Below, one piece after another: positions 1-8,453 of a DNA stretch of 64,000 bases; positions within the stretch are counted from its first letter, which is position 1, and the number at the start of each line of letters is the position of its first letter. The DNA is from Alcaligenes endophyticus (GTDB lineage: Bacteria > Pseudomonadota > Gammaproteobacteria > Burkholderiales > Burkholderiaceae_B). The notes under the pieces were generated by a model, which saw only the letters and a program-made list of their open reading frames with translations, had not been told where the DNA came from and searched no databases. The stretch is from positions 124,001-188,000 of the forward strand of contig NZ_JAPKND010000001.1 in NCBI RefSeq assembly GCF_026344035.1, read 5' to 3'. The position numbers and the translations under genes were made by a program.

Positions 1-3000
1 AGTGTCAGGTTTGTATCGCCGACGATCTGGCTGAGCGGCGTGCCGGTCGCGGTCTGTTTCAGGAAGCGGATGTCGCCGCTGGACATAATGTCTGTATGGG
101 CGAATCCGTTGTAGCGCAGCTTGACATCGGGCCCTACGGTGGGGAAAGTGCCGATCGTGCCGCCTAGGTTGACGGTATTCTGTATGTCCAGATGTTCCAC
201 TGTCGCCGTCAGGCGTGTTGTGCCTGTCGGCGGCGTCATGGACACCCCGTTGAACGTAGGGCGTTTGTGGCTATCCTTCACGGTAAGATCACTCAGGCCG
301 GCCAGCCTTAGATACTGGGACGACAATTCGATGTGCGAATCTTGCGGCGCTTCGGCGCTCAGCCCCAGCATGCCCGATACCAGATGCAGCTGGCCTTTGA
401 CGGCCAAGCGGGTGTTGTCCGTAAAGCCCAACAGCCCGCCGCTGTAGACCAGCAAGTCATCGAAGCCGCCGGCGTCGATCTGATCCAGGCCCAGGCTGGC
501 CCGGCCGTAGCGCAAGGTTGCATCGGGCGTATAGGCGGCTTGCAGATTCAGTACCAGCAGTTCCCTGGGCGCCAGCACGTCCTTGTGGATATTGGCCGTT
601 TCGTAGTTGGGCGCGTCCAGCAGCACGTTCAGGCGGCCGCCCTGGGCCGCGGCATTGCCCGCCTTAGCCGTCATGGAGCCGTGCAGGCTCAAGCCCGCGG
701 ACGAGCCCAGCGTAATGGAGCCGCCATGGCTGGCCAGGGCATAAGCGCCGCGTCCTTCGGGGTCGATGTAAATTTCTGCGCCCGAGGCATCCAGACGGCT
801 GCCGGGCCGTAGTACGACGAAAGCGTCGGAGCTAGGGGCGCTGGTCGTATTGTCCAGGAATTCCCCGCCTATGATGATGTCCCCGCCCCGGCTGACAGCC
901 CCCAGGGTGTGGCCCAGCTTGTTCTGCCCCGTCCAGGCAGCGGCGGAGGCATCCAGAACCGCCTGTTCGCCAATCAGAATTTGACGCTGGTGGGCTTGCT
1001 TGTCGGCTTTGTTGGAGTGAATGTCTCCCGTAACTGAGAGCTCGCGCGCGCCCATAAGGCGTATAGTTCCGCCCGGCGCATGCAAAGCGCCCAGCGCCCA
1101 CAAGTCGCCGGTGCTGTTCAGCCGGATGGCCTGGCCGGGATCGACCCGCAGGCTGGAGCCTTGCTCCAGGATCAGGCTGCGTGGCTCACCCGCCGCCCAT
1201 TCGGACAGCGTGGAGCCGGAAGTCAGCCTCAGGCTGGCCCCGGCGCGTTGCTGTACTGTGCGCCCGTCGGCCGACACTTGAAACAGCGGGGGCAGGATCG
1301 TGTTGACTTGAACCTGGGATTGGCCGTTGGCGCCGACAAAGTTCAGGTGCTGAATGGGCCGGTGAAGATCGATCTGGATGTTTCGGGGAATATAGACGCC
1401 GTTCTGTCCGCGTAGCTGGTACTGGGCGAAGCCGGTGTTGAAGGGGGCCAGGTCGATGTTACTGGTCTTGGCTGTTTGTATACGGCGGGGGAGTTGAGTG
1501 CCGGTTGGGAAGACTGTTCCTTTAGGGACGACAAAGTTTGCCGGAGCCGTTGCGCCTATAGGTAAAATGTCTTTCTTGGGAGTACGGAATTTCAGACCGG
1601 CAGGAAATACTTTTGGATCAACCGTCAAATGGTCGATGTAGCTAATCTCTACTGCTTTTCCGGCGGGGATGACTAAAGGGCCTTTATGATCGACAAACTC
1701 TGTTCCATTAAAATAGGAATAACTATTGCTGCCGTAACTATTGCCGTAATAATAGTAAGTCAAACCGTCAAACTTAATATTAGCACCGCCATTTTCGGGG
1801 CCTATGACCCATTCACTTTGGGTTGTGAAGGTTTGCAGAGCAAATAAGTATGTACCTGAAGGATTTGCGATGTACTCCCCTGGCAAGGTATGTGTGCGCT
1901 CAATGGCATAAGGTACAGGAAGGATTTCTCCCGCTTTAACCTCATAGTCATTCAGCAGAATCAAGTCGCCATTGGCGCGTCCACCAGCCTGCAGCCAGCC
2001 GTCTTCAATCTGCAGATCGCCGCCTATGGACAGGGCTGCGCGCGAATCGATGTCCAAGGTGCCGGCGCCCGTGTAGCCATAACCGCGGACATGACCCAGC
2101 AGCTCCAGCCGAGCCTGGGAGTTTTCGGGGCTCAGGTAGCCAGCTGCGATGCGGATGGAGCCACCTTTGCCGCCCTGCCACTTATTGATGTCACGCACAT
2201 AGGCGCCAGCGCTGACGTCCAGCAGGCTGTCCTGACCCAGACGTAAGGAGTCCGGCGTTTCCAGCGTGATGCGGCCGCCATCGATATAGGCTTGCTGGTC
2301 GGACTGATAGGAATTCCGGCGGGCGTCGGTCAGCAGGCCGGCGGCGCTGATGCTGACGCCATCCGCCACGCGCAGGCCGCGCTCGATGTCTGCGGGCAGG
2401 TCGTTGCCGGCGGGATTGTTGCCCAGAAAACCGGCGGAAATAGTGCCCGAGGGGGCGATGATATTTGCATTGACGTCAATGGAAGGCGCGAACAGGGTCA
2501 GTTCAGCGCCCGGCGCCAGTTCCAGCGCCTGGTCCAGGTTAATGGTTTGCTGCGCCCACAGCTCCAGTTTTCCCAAGCGGCTGCGGTTCAGCCAGTCGCT
2601 GGGCAAGGTCAGGATGGACTGCCGGTCTTCGCTGACTTGCTCGTCTAGGTCGGCCAAGATGCTTTGGTTTTGTTCTTGTATCTGGATTTGCTTCAGCAAA
2701 GGCAGCGTGCTTTGATCGCCGTGGGGCAGACGCCCGGCAATCAACCCTGCACGGCGCGCCACGGCAGCCTGGGATTGCAGGTAGCCGTCCAGACCCGCTT
2801 GCGCGGCCAGAATCTGGCGCGGGCCTTGGTAGACTTCACCGATCAGATCCCCACGCAACAGAACGTTTTGGGTGGAAAGGACCAGTTTGCCTGCGTCTCG
2901 ACCTACTGTATAGCCAGTCTCATAGCGATAATCAGGACTTAATAAAGGGGTCTTAAATATCCGGGTGGCCGGTGAGCCCCAACGGGCATGTACAGACTCC

Positions 3001-4991
3001 CATCCTGTATGGATACCTTGATAAAGCAAATCGCTGGGGGCGCGGCTGGCTTCGTACAGGCGGCCGTCATCGCCGCGCAGCCAGCTCAGGTTAATCTTGC
3101 CGGACTGCACGTCCAGCGTGCCGCCGGACAGGTTCAGGCGCGATCCGGCTTCCGACACGAAGTCCTTGCCGGTGGCGGTAATGGTACCGCCCTGGGCCAG
3201 CCATTCGTCTATGGTGTGCGGGGCGGTATTCAGGTAGCCGCTGACTTCCAGCAGACCGCCGGCCGTATACCAACGGTCGGACTCGTAGCCCTGCGTACCC
3301 TTGGGCACGAAGACCAGCAGGCGGCGGTCCACCCAGATGTCTTTATTGTTCAGGTTCTTGCTGTCGCGGTTGATGGGTGCGTCGCGTTGTTCATTGCCCT
3401 GGGCGTTGATCAGCAACTGGTTGCTGTCCATGGCGACGCGTACGCCCACCTGGCCGGCCACGTCCAGCTCTGCGCCGCGACGCAGCAGGCTGCGGTGTTC
3501 GGCGTGGGTGGTGATTTCGCCGCCGGTGGCCAGGGTCAGGGAGTTGCCCTGAAAATCTACCGTCTTGCCACTTACGATGTCGATGCGCGACAAGGCATTA
3601 GGGCTGGGTGTCTGGCCCAAATTATCGAAGATGGCAGTGCTGGCGCCATACCCCGCGCTGTTCATCAGGACCTCGCGCTGGCTATCCAGCGCCGTGGGCG
3701 AATCGGCATCCACCAGAATAGCAGTGGTGCTGTCCGATTCCAGCGTGACGCGCCCGTCCGCATCGCTGCGGCGGGTGGACAAGTGGATGGTGCCGCGCTG
3801 GCTGGTGGATGTGGTGGCTACCAGCACGCCGGCCTGGCGCACGTCGTGTCCGGTCAAGGTGATGTCGCCGTTGGCGGCGCTGATCAGGCCGCTGTTGCTA
3901 ACTAGACCGGCCTGGCTATCAGCCTTACGGTGCGCGACGACTTCGTTGCCACGTGTAGTAGATTGGGCGTTACCGTCCGTGCCCTGCCCTTTGCGTATGT
4001 AAAAGGTGTCGCCAGCCGCTAATACAGCCTGCCCTTTAGGTGTATGAATTTGACCAGCATTGTGAGCCTCTTGCCCCATCAGCAGCACATAGCCGCCGCC
4101 ATCAACGGAACGATTGGGCGCATGTGTTTGAATCTGCGCACCGGCCTGAACTTCCACCTTGCCCAAGGCATCGGTAAGGGTGGCTAAAGAGCCTTCCGCG
4201 TTGACGTACAAACCGCCTTTCAAAAATTGTTCGTTGCTGATGTTCGCGGCAGCGGCCACCAGATTACGCACGTTCACTTGCGATGTGCCGCTGAACACCA
4301 CCCCGTTCTGGTTAACCACCATCACGGTGCCGTCGCCTTTGATTCTTCCTTGGATTTGGCTAGGGGTAACTTGGTCGCCCACGACACGGTTCAGCACCGC
4401 ATCGGTATTTTTTTGTTGGAACTCGACTGTCGTATTACGGCCCACATCAAAGCGGTTCCAGTTCAGGATGGCTTTAGCGTTAGTTTGTTTGATGCCTACA
4501 TGATGCTGGCCGTTTTGCTGAGTATGTACCGGTGCTTCAGCGCCTAACCATTGGGCTTTATCACCCACGGCCACTTCTAAGCCACCCTGTGCTAAGCCTT
4601 CGGCTACGTTGCTGGCTTGTTGCTGTGCCGCTAAGCGGGCAGCGTTTTGGGCGGCTTGTTGGGCCGCAATGGCACTGGCGGTACGGTTTAGGTTGTCCAG
4701 CGAGTGCGATAGTTGCGCCCGAGCAGCGGCTTGTTGTTGCTGCATGCTGGCCGCCTGCTGGGCAGCGCGTATAGCATGGTTATTGTTGGCGTTTTGGTGT
4801 TGCTGAGCGGCATTGCTTTGGGTGAACCAGGCGCCGCGCAGTTGGGCGTGTCCAGTATTGGGTAAACTGCCAGCGACTATCAGCATCAACGCTGCAGCTA
4901 AAGGGGTTAAATTACTGCGCAATTCTGGGCGGCGAACGCTAGAGGCTTTGGGTAGAACTGGAGCAAGCAAACAAGCTGAACGAGCTGGCAT
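1..4991 (-). CDS. Filamentous haemagglutinin-type TPS exoprotein (3' part beyond left edge)
   Basis: A single minus-strand frame stays open from an ATG at 4991 to the left edge, 1663 codons, so the C-terminus is missing. An N-terminal segment with a hydrophobic stretch and a likely cleavage after GHA (residue about 49) is followed by an Ala/Gln-rich segment (about 55-125). A TPS secretion domain comes next (about 130-330) with the signature VVNQNGVVFSG near residue 225, where NQNG replaces the usual NPNG. The rest is the Gly/Ser/Asp-rich beta-helix typical of filamentous haemagglutinins. By family this is a TpsA exoprotein exported by Sec and then by a TpsB pore, acting as adhesin or contact factor. 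No tpsB gene is in the window. It is the last gene of a block with FecR, ECF sigma and STN genes, 89% coding, which suggests control by that sigma factor. Base composition shifts sharply inside the gene. Confidence 0.9.
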   Translation of the reverse strand, partial: MPARSACLLAPVLPKASSVRRPELRSNLTPLAAALMLIVAGSLPNTGHAQLRGAWFTQSNAAQQHQNANNNHAIRAAQQAASMQQQQAAARAQLSHSLDNLNRTASAIAAQQAAQNAARLAAQQQASNVAEGLAQGGLEVAVGDKAQWLGAEAPVHTQQNGQHHVGIKQTNAKAILNWNRFDVGRNTTVEFQQKNTDAVLNRVVGDQVTPSQIQGRIKGDGTVMVVNQNGVVFSGTSQVNVRNLVAAAANISNEQFLKGGLYVNAEGSLATLTDALGKVEVQAGAQIQTHAPNRSVDGGGYVLLMGQEAHNAGQIHTPKGQAVLAAGDTFYIRKGQGTDGNAQSTTRGNEVVAHRKADSQAGLVSNSGLISAANGDITLTGHDVRQAGVLVATTSTSQRGTIHLSTRRSDADGRVTLESDSTTAILVDADSPTALDSQREVLMNSAGYGASTAIFDNLGQTPSPNALSRIDIVSGKTVDFQGNSLTLATGGEITTHAEHRSLLRRGAELDVAGQVGVRVAMDSNQLLINAQGNEQRDAPINRDSKNLNNKDIWVDRRLLVFVPKGTQGYESDRWYTAGGLLEVSGYLNTAPHTIDEWLAQGGTITATGKDFVSEAGSRLNLSGGTLDVQSGKINLSWLRGDDGRLYEASRAPSDLLYQGIHTGWESVHARWGSPATRIFKTPLLSPDYRYETGYTVGRDAGKLVLSTQNVLLRGDLIGEVYQGPRQILAAQAGLDGYLQSQAAVARRAGLIAGRLPHGDQSTLPLLKQIQIQEQNQSILADLDEQVSEDRQSILTLPSDWLNRSRLGKLELWAQQTINLDQALELAPGAELTLFAPSIDVNANIIAPSGTISAGFLGNNPAGNDLPADIERGLRVADGVSISAAGLLTDARRNSYQSDQQAYIDGGRITLETPDSLRLGQDSLLDVSAGAYVRDINKWQGGKGGSIRIAAGYLSPENSQARLELLGHVRGYGYTGAGTLDIDSRAALSIGGDLQIEDGWLQAGGRANGDLILLNDYEVKAGEILPVPYAIERTHTLPGEYIANPSGTYLFALQTFTTQSEWVIGPENGGANIKFDGLTYYYYGNSYGSNSYSYFNGTEFVDHKGPLVIPAGKAVEISYIDHLTVDPKVFPAGLKFRTPKKDILPIGATAPANFVVPKGTVFPTGTQLPRRIQTAKTSNIDLAPFNTGFAQYQLRGQNGVYIPRNIQIDLHRPIQHLNFVGANGQSQVQVNTILPPLFQVSADGRTVQQRAGASLRLTSGSTLSEWAAGEPRSLILEQGSSLRVDPGQAIRLNSTGDLWALGALHAPGGTIRLMGARELSVTGDIHSNKADKQAHQRQILIGEQAVLDASAAAWTGQNKLGHTLGAVSRGGDIIIGGEFLDNTTSAPSSDAFVVLRPGSRLDASGAEIYIDPEGRGAYALASHGGSITLGSSAGLSLHGSMTAKAGNAAAQGGRLNVLLDAPNYETANIHKDVLAPRELLVLNLQAAYTPDATLRYGRASLGLDQIDAGGFDDLLVYSGGLLGFTDNTRLAVKGQLHLVSGMLGLSAEAPQDSHIELSSQYLRLAGLSDLTVKDSHKRPTFNGVSMTPPTGTTRLTATVEHLDIQNTVNLGGTIGTFPTVGPDVKLRYNGFAHTDIMSSGDIRFLKQTATGTPLSQIVGDTNLT
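1540..1960 (-). other. Lower-GC patch inside the exoprotein gene
   Basis: Within the otherwise GC-rich body of the exoprotein gene this stretch is visibly AT-richer. It encodes a Tyr/Ser/Asn-rich segment (YYYGNSYGSNSYSYFNG) followed by repeated P-x-G motifs, while both flanks encode ordinary GC-rich beta-helix sequence. The reading frame is kept across both borders. A recombined or recently diversified module is an inference from composition alone. Confidence 0.5.
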
Positions 4992-5127
4992 GATAGGAGT
5001 TTCCGCACGAAGTGTATGAAGTGAGCCTTAGGCTAAACAGCCAATAGACTGCGCAAAAACGCAGCCCCTACTTACAAGACCCCTCTCGACTCACTATCAA
5101 TGACATCTATATTGAAACTATTTGTAA

Positions 5128-6081
5128 CTACGCTTCACTTAACAATGCTACCCCACCCGGAAGCTCTTGCACCTTCACTCCAGGTAAAGCACGCAACATA
5201 TCAAGCGCCAAATCCATATCCTTTAAAGCGAGTTGCAGGTGTACTGCTCGTTGGCCCAAATGTGCTTGGCGTAAATAAATATGCCCGGAGCGATAACGAT
5301 TCAGCTCTGCAATGACTTGTTTTAGCGGGACACCGTTAAAGTTCAAGTAACCTTTTCGCCAGGTGCTGCTTGACTCGGGATTCAAGCGTTGAATAGCCCA
5401 GTCACTTGGGCTGCGATACAACAAGCCCTGCCCTGGGCCCAACTCTAGATTTTCAAGCATATCGAGCTTTACATGCCCTTCTAGACAGGCAAGCTCCAGT
5501 TTGTCCTCTACGTAACGCACCGTCACGTTAGCCGCATAAATTTGCATGCGACAAGGCCCTACTTGCACTGAAAATGGGTGCTCCGATGTCATTTGCACCT
5601 GTATTTCAGCTTCTCCTGTCAATAGTTCTAAGCCAGTGGTACCCACGTAGTTAATTTGCGTTTTTGTATTCATCAGCACAGCAACGTCTTGACCGAACTG
5701 GACGGTCCGCTGTTCACCCGCTGCAGTGCGGTAATCGGCTTTAAAATCAGATAAAGCAGGCCACAAACCTAATGGTGGATACAGTGCCAAAGCACCGACA
5801 CCTGCAGCCGAAGCGGTGGCCGCAGCCATTAAAAAGTGACGCCGATGCCAGAGCTTCTGTACAGCAGGCACAGGCTGAGCGGCTGTACGCTGCAACGCAG
5901 GAGAAAATGTTTGCATCACGGTAAGCAGTTCGCGCCATGCTTGTTGGTTTGCCGTGCTTGACGCTAGCCAATGCTTAAAATTCTCGGCATCAGCTTGTGT
6001 TGCTTGCCCTGAATGCAAGGTCGCCCACCATTGATCAGCTTGCTGGTGTACGTTCAGGTGAGGAGAAGAGGACGTGGTCAT
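5128..6081 (-). CDS. FecR-family sigma-factor regulator
   Basis: The product is 317 residues from the ATG at 6081; an in-frame TTG at 6099 would add six residues, and neither start has a strong ribosome binding site. An N-terminal DUF4880-like domain (about 5-60, with the FKHWLA motif) would contact the sigma factor. A hydrophobic segment (about 90-115) is the probable inner-membrane anchor. The FecR domain follows (about 120-215, including RTAAGEQRTVQFGQDV), then a C-terminal STN-like domain (about 245-317). In the known family FecR senses a periplasmic signal from the STN domain of an outer-membrane receptor and releases or activates its sigma factor. The sigma gene lies directly upstream. 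The gene is 136 bases upstream of the exoprotein gene in the same direction, so the exoprotein is the likely target. Confidence 0.93.
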   Translation of the reverse strand: MTTSSSPHLNVHQQADQWWATLHSGQATQADAENFKHWLASSTANQQAWRELLTVMQTFSPALQRTAAQPVPAVQKLWHRRHFLMAAATASAAGVGALALYPPLGLWPALSDFKADYRTAAGEQRTVQFGQDVAVLMNTKTQINYVGTTGLELLTGEAEIQVQMTSEHPFSVQVGPCRMQIYAANVTVRYVEDKLELACLEGHVKLDMLENLELGPGQGLLYRSPSDWAIQRLNPESSSTWRKGYLNFNGVPLKQVIAELNRYRSGHIYLRQAHLGQRAVHLQLALKDMDLALDMLRALPGVKVQELPGGVALLSEA

Positions 6082-6100
6082 GGCAATAATAATGCGCAAG

Positions 6101-6616
6101 CTAGTTGTTTAATCGGCTGGCTAGCTGTTTACGCAAGTAAGCAAGGGCGCGACACATTTCTTTGTTTACTAAGGCAGTTGACATATTATGCTGCTGCGCA
6201 ATCTGTGCATAGCTTAAACCGTCGACTCGCGCCGCCAACAACACCAAACGGGGACGCTCAGGCATATCCTGTAGCATAGCTAAAAGCTGCTGCATTTCTA
6301 ATTTAGCCGCCACCTGCTGCAACGTGTCAGCCCCTTCATCCACGATATGGACAAGGTCATCTAGCTCAACAGTTGTCAATAATTTGTACCGCTTGTGATG
6401 TGCATCCACAGCAATATTATTAGCCATGCGCCATAAATAGGCATCGTCATTATGCACCACACTCGCCGAGCTGATGCCTTCAATACGTACCCACGTTTCT
6501 TGGAGAGCATCGGCAGCATCTTCAGGTGAGCCCAGCACGCGCTCTAAGCGCGTACGCAACTGCTCGTAACGAGCCAATAAACTTTGACGCAAACGCCGAC
6601 GCAAGAGCTCTGACAT
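6101..6616 (-). CDS. FecI-type ECF RNA polymerase sigma factor
   Basis: This 171-residue protein has the two-domain layout of ECF sigma factors. Region 2 lies at about 14-80 (SPEDAADALQETWVRI, then YLWRMANNIAVDAHHKR). Region 4 lies at about 110-165 (MPERPRLVLLAARVDGLSYAQIA, with a helix-turn-helix). Length and the absence of sigma domain 3 fit the FecI group. It would direct RNA polymerase to genes for surface functions, normally held in check by its FecR partner, which is encoded 19 bases downstream. The STN protein gene ends 7 bases upstream, so all three are almost certainly cotranscribed. The usual iron-uptake receptor is replaced here by an adhesin, which makes an iron-siderophore role less likely. 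Confidence 0.93.
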   Translation of the reverse strand: MSELLRRRLRQSLLARYEQLRTRLERVLGSPEDAADALQETWVRIEGISSASVVHNDDAYLWRMANNIAVDAHHKRYKLLTTVELDDLVHIVDEGADTLQQVAAKLEMQQLLAMLQDMPERPRLVLLAARVDGLSYAQIAQQHNMSTALVNKEMCRALAYLRKQLASRLNN

Positions 6617-6623
6617 AGATGAC

Positions 6624-7328
6624 TTACCTGTTAGCCCGCGAGGAGCACTCGTTGTTGCTGCCCGTAGGCTTAAGCAATAAGATCACAGGTTGAGGCATAT
6701 AAGGGCTAGGAGCCTGGCCTATGGGTAAATTTTGCAGGGCTTGAGAAATAGCGATATCGCGTTTAGCTTGGCCTGTAGAACCCAAGAAGTTGACTCTGAC
6801 AATATAACCGTGAGCGTTTAGCCACATTTGCATAGCAAGACGATAATCCCCGGGTTGCGTATTCGCCTGTGCACATAAGCGATGCCTAACGGCGTACTGC
6901 ACCCTAGCCACATACGCGCTGTGATCAATTGCCCCCTGCTGCACCCCAGATATTTGCCATACCTGCAAACTTTGCTCCACGTTAAAGTCTTGGTTTTCTA
7001 GGCTACGGACAACAATAGAGCGCTGATTCACCACATAAGCGGCAAGACCAGTACCTTCAAGGAGTTGAGCTAAAGCCTGTTGGCGAGTATATTCACCCCG
7101 CGCCAACTGCACAGTGATGTGAGCATGCTGGCTATCTAGCAAGACAGAAAGACCTGTTTGGTGACTAAAAGTAGACAAGGCTTGGTGCAGCTTTTGGCTA
7201 GGTAAAGCCAGCGTAAGCCTTTCTGGGGACTGCAACAAAGAGTGCGTTACGTTATTGGCCTGCGCTGCATGATTAAACATAAGTAGACCAGCCAAACAGG
7301 CCAGTGCATACATCGCGAACTGGGCCAT
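6624..7328 (-). CDS. Secreted STN domain - TonB C-terminal domain fusion protein
   Basis: This 234-residue protein starts with a clear signal peptide (hydrophobic core ALACLAGLLMF, cleavage near AAQA at residue 24). An STN domain (secretin and TonB N-terminal short domain) follows at about 36-105, with LPSQKLHQALSTFSHQTGLS and a typical end RSIVVRS. The C-terminal part (about 125-225) resembles a TonB C-terminal domain: RLAMQMWLNAHGYIVRVNF, then G(S/T)G and a Pro-rich end. In FecA-type systems the STN domain is the N-terminal part of the receptor and talks to FecR, while the TonB C-domain is part of a different protein. Here the two are joined in one small periplasmic protein and no receptor is present. 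It is the first gene of the operon with the ECF sigma and FecR genes. Confidence 0.85.
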   Translation of the reverse strand: MAQFAMYALACLAGLLMFNHAAQANNVTHSLLQSPERLTLALPSQKLHQALSTFSHQTGLSVLLDSQHAHITVQLARGEYTRQQALAQLLEGTGLAAYVVNQRSIVVRSLENQDFNVEQSLQVWQISGVQQGAIDHSAYVARVQYAVRHRLCAQANTQPGDYRLAMQMWLNAHGYIVRVNFLGSTGQAKRDIAISQALQNLPIGQAPSPYMPQPVILLLKPTGSNNECSSRANR

Positions 7329-7471
7329 AGGACTTATATAAAAACAAGATGTTTATGCTCTAAGAGTGAGCTAATGCATTGTAGACAGCACACTGTGACG
7401 TCACGATGACACAAGCTTGACAATGGCAAAAGTAAAGTGTTTTTCGTTTCTGATAAGCCTAAAGCGAGCAT
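7329..7471 (-). promoter_or_regulatory. Leader of the STN-sigma-FecR operon with a perfect palindrome
   Basis: This 143-base stretch is the only non-coding DNA in front of the STN gene and must hold the operon promoter. It contains a perfect 10-base palindrome GTGACGTCAC at 7395-7404. On the minus strand the segment TTTTTATATAAG lies just before the start codon region. I cannot assign reliable -35 and -10 boxes, so the promoter itself is an inference from position. Confidence 0.4.
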
Positions 7472-7510
7472 AAAAATGGCCATTCAGGATTTTTAAATAC
7501 CTGAACGGCC
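7472..7510 (-). terminator. Intrinsic terminator of the lipoprotein gene
   Basis: An 11-base stem with one mismatch, 7478-7488 (GGCCATTCAGG) against 7500-7510 (CCTGAACGGCC), is followed on the minus strand by ATTTTTA (7477-7471). It lies about 45 bases after the stop codon of the minus-strand lipoprotein gene and separates it from the STN operon. Confidence 0.7.
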
Positions 7511-7553
7511 AAGATAAATCATGTATTAGGCGTACAAGCCTAGCAATAAAGTA

Positions 7554-7781
7554 CTAGCGGTTTTTCCCGACTTGATCGCCGATTACACCACCAATGGCAG
7601 CGCCACCTACGGTGCCCAAAACGCCACCGCCTGTAATCACGGCGCCAGCGACCCCACCTAAGCCAGCACCCGTGACTGCACTTTTCTCTCGTCTGCTCAT
7701 CGAGTCCCAAGAGGAGCACGCGCTCATGGTGAAAATAAGCAAACTGGCTAAACCTACTTTAGTATATGTGGCTAATTTCAT
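7554..7781 (-). CDS. OsmB-like small glycine-zipper lipoprotein
   Basis: A 75-residue protein with a lipoprotein signal peptide: a hydrophobic stretch GLASLLIFTM and the lipobox MSAC, so Cys-22 would be lipidated. The rest is a two-segment glycine zipper (GAGLGGVAGAVITGGG and GTVGGAAIGGVIG, about 38-70), the pattern of the OsmB/SlyB-like 2TM glycine-zipper family in the outer membrane. A GGAGAG ribosome binding site stands before the ATG. Family members are often induced by osmotic or envelope stress, but nothing in the upstream sequence shows that here. It has its own terminator and seems to be a single-gene unit. Confidence 0.85.
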   Translation of the reverse strand: MKLATYTKVGLASLLIFTMSACSSWDSMSRREKSAVTGAGLGGVAGAVITGGGVLGTVGGAAIGGVIGDQVGKNR

Positions 7782-7907
7782 AATCCAACTCTCCGTGAAA
7801 TAGCGATTGATACTTCTACCATACTGCCATTACGACTCAGTATGTCACCGAACACGCTAGTGTTTTGTTAGGTAACACTACATTTGTAAACACCCTGGCC
7901 TTGAAGC

Positions 7908-8444
7908 TTATTTGACCAGCGTTAAAACGGCTTTAAATACGGGGTTAGCCGGTGTGTCTAACCACTCAAACATTGCCATCTCAGCAGTTATCCGCTCTAA
8001 ACCATAGTGATCCCAACGCGCTTGGGCTGCCAGCCAATCGGAAGGCTTGCGTGAGCCTGCACAATCAGTGACTAATATGGGTTCATACCCTTGTCTTTTT
8101 AAGCCCAAACCAGTTTGTAACACGCAAACATGCGCCTCCGTGCCTATTAACAACACTTTTGGCCGCTGCTTAGGCAAAGAAGGTAGAAAATCGGGTTCCC
8201 GTGTTGCATCAAAGTGAGTTTTATGGAGCACCTGATCAATGTGCGCTACAAGCTCGGGGTGTGTGGGCCCGATTTTCTGTGCCCAATGCTCAGTGGCAAT
8301 AACCGGAACCTTACATAAACGTGCAGCTTGAGCGAGCCGGCCGGCTCGGTGCAATAAAGCGTCTGAATCGTGAATGGCTGGCAATAAGCCAGTTTGCATG
8401 TCGACGACTAGCAAGGTGGATTGATGCGCACTAAGCACGGACAT
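7908..8444 (-). CDS. Isochorismatase-family cysteine hydrolase
   Basis: The 178-residue product has the length and fold signature of the isochorismatase-like family. The expected catalytic triad can be placed as Asp-15 (LLVVDMQTGL), Lys-75 (HKTHFDA) and Cys-107 (GTEAHVCVLQTG). Members hydrolyse amides or vinyl ethers (nicotinamidase, ycaC-like, biuret hydrolase); the sequence does not fix the substrate. The N-terminal Met lies 10 bases after the ettA stop codon, so it is probably transcribed from the ettA promoter. No siderophore genes are nearby, so true isochorismate hydrolysis is unlikely. Confidence 0.85.
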   Translation of the reverse strand: MSVLSAHQSTLLVVDMQTGLLPAIHDSDALLHRAGRLAQAARLCKVPVIATEHWAQKIGPTHPELVAHIDQVLHKTHFDATREPDFLPSLPKQRPKVLLIGTEAHVCVLQTGLGLKRQGYEPILVTDCAGSRKPSDWLAAQARWDHYGLERITAEMAMFEWLDTPANPVFKAVLTLVK

Positions 8445-8453
8445 AGGGTCTCC

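Noticed and set aside
121-4800. Many open frames on the plus strand (for example 2988-3905, 333-812, 2292-2648)
   Set aside because: They lie antisense to the exoprotein gene, whose frame stays open for 1663 codons with clear TPS and beta-helix sequence. GC-rich coding DNA commonly gives such shadows; none has recognisable motifs.
6081-6099. TTG at 6099 as the FecR start
   Set aside because: It would add six residues directly after the sigma-factor stop, but the ATG at 6081 begins a sequence more like other FecR N-termini; neither has a strong ribosome binding site, so the choice is tentative.
7395-7404. Perfect palindrome GTGACGTCAC as a defined operator
   Set aside because: Ten-base palindromes occur by chance at this window size and no second copy or known consensus supports it; it is only noted in the leader region.
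7858-7880. Inverted repeat TAGTGTT / AACACTA before the lipoprotein gene as a terminator for the isochorismatase gene
   Set aside because: No U tract follows on the minus strand and it lies upstream of a separate promoter region; the stem is short.
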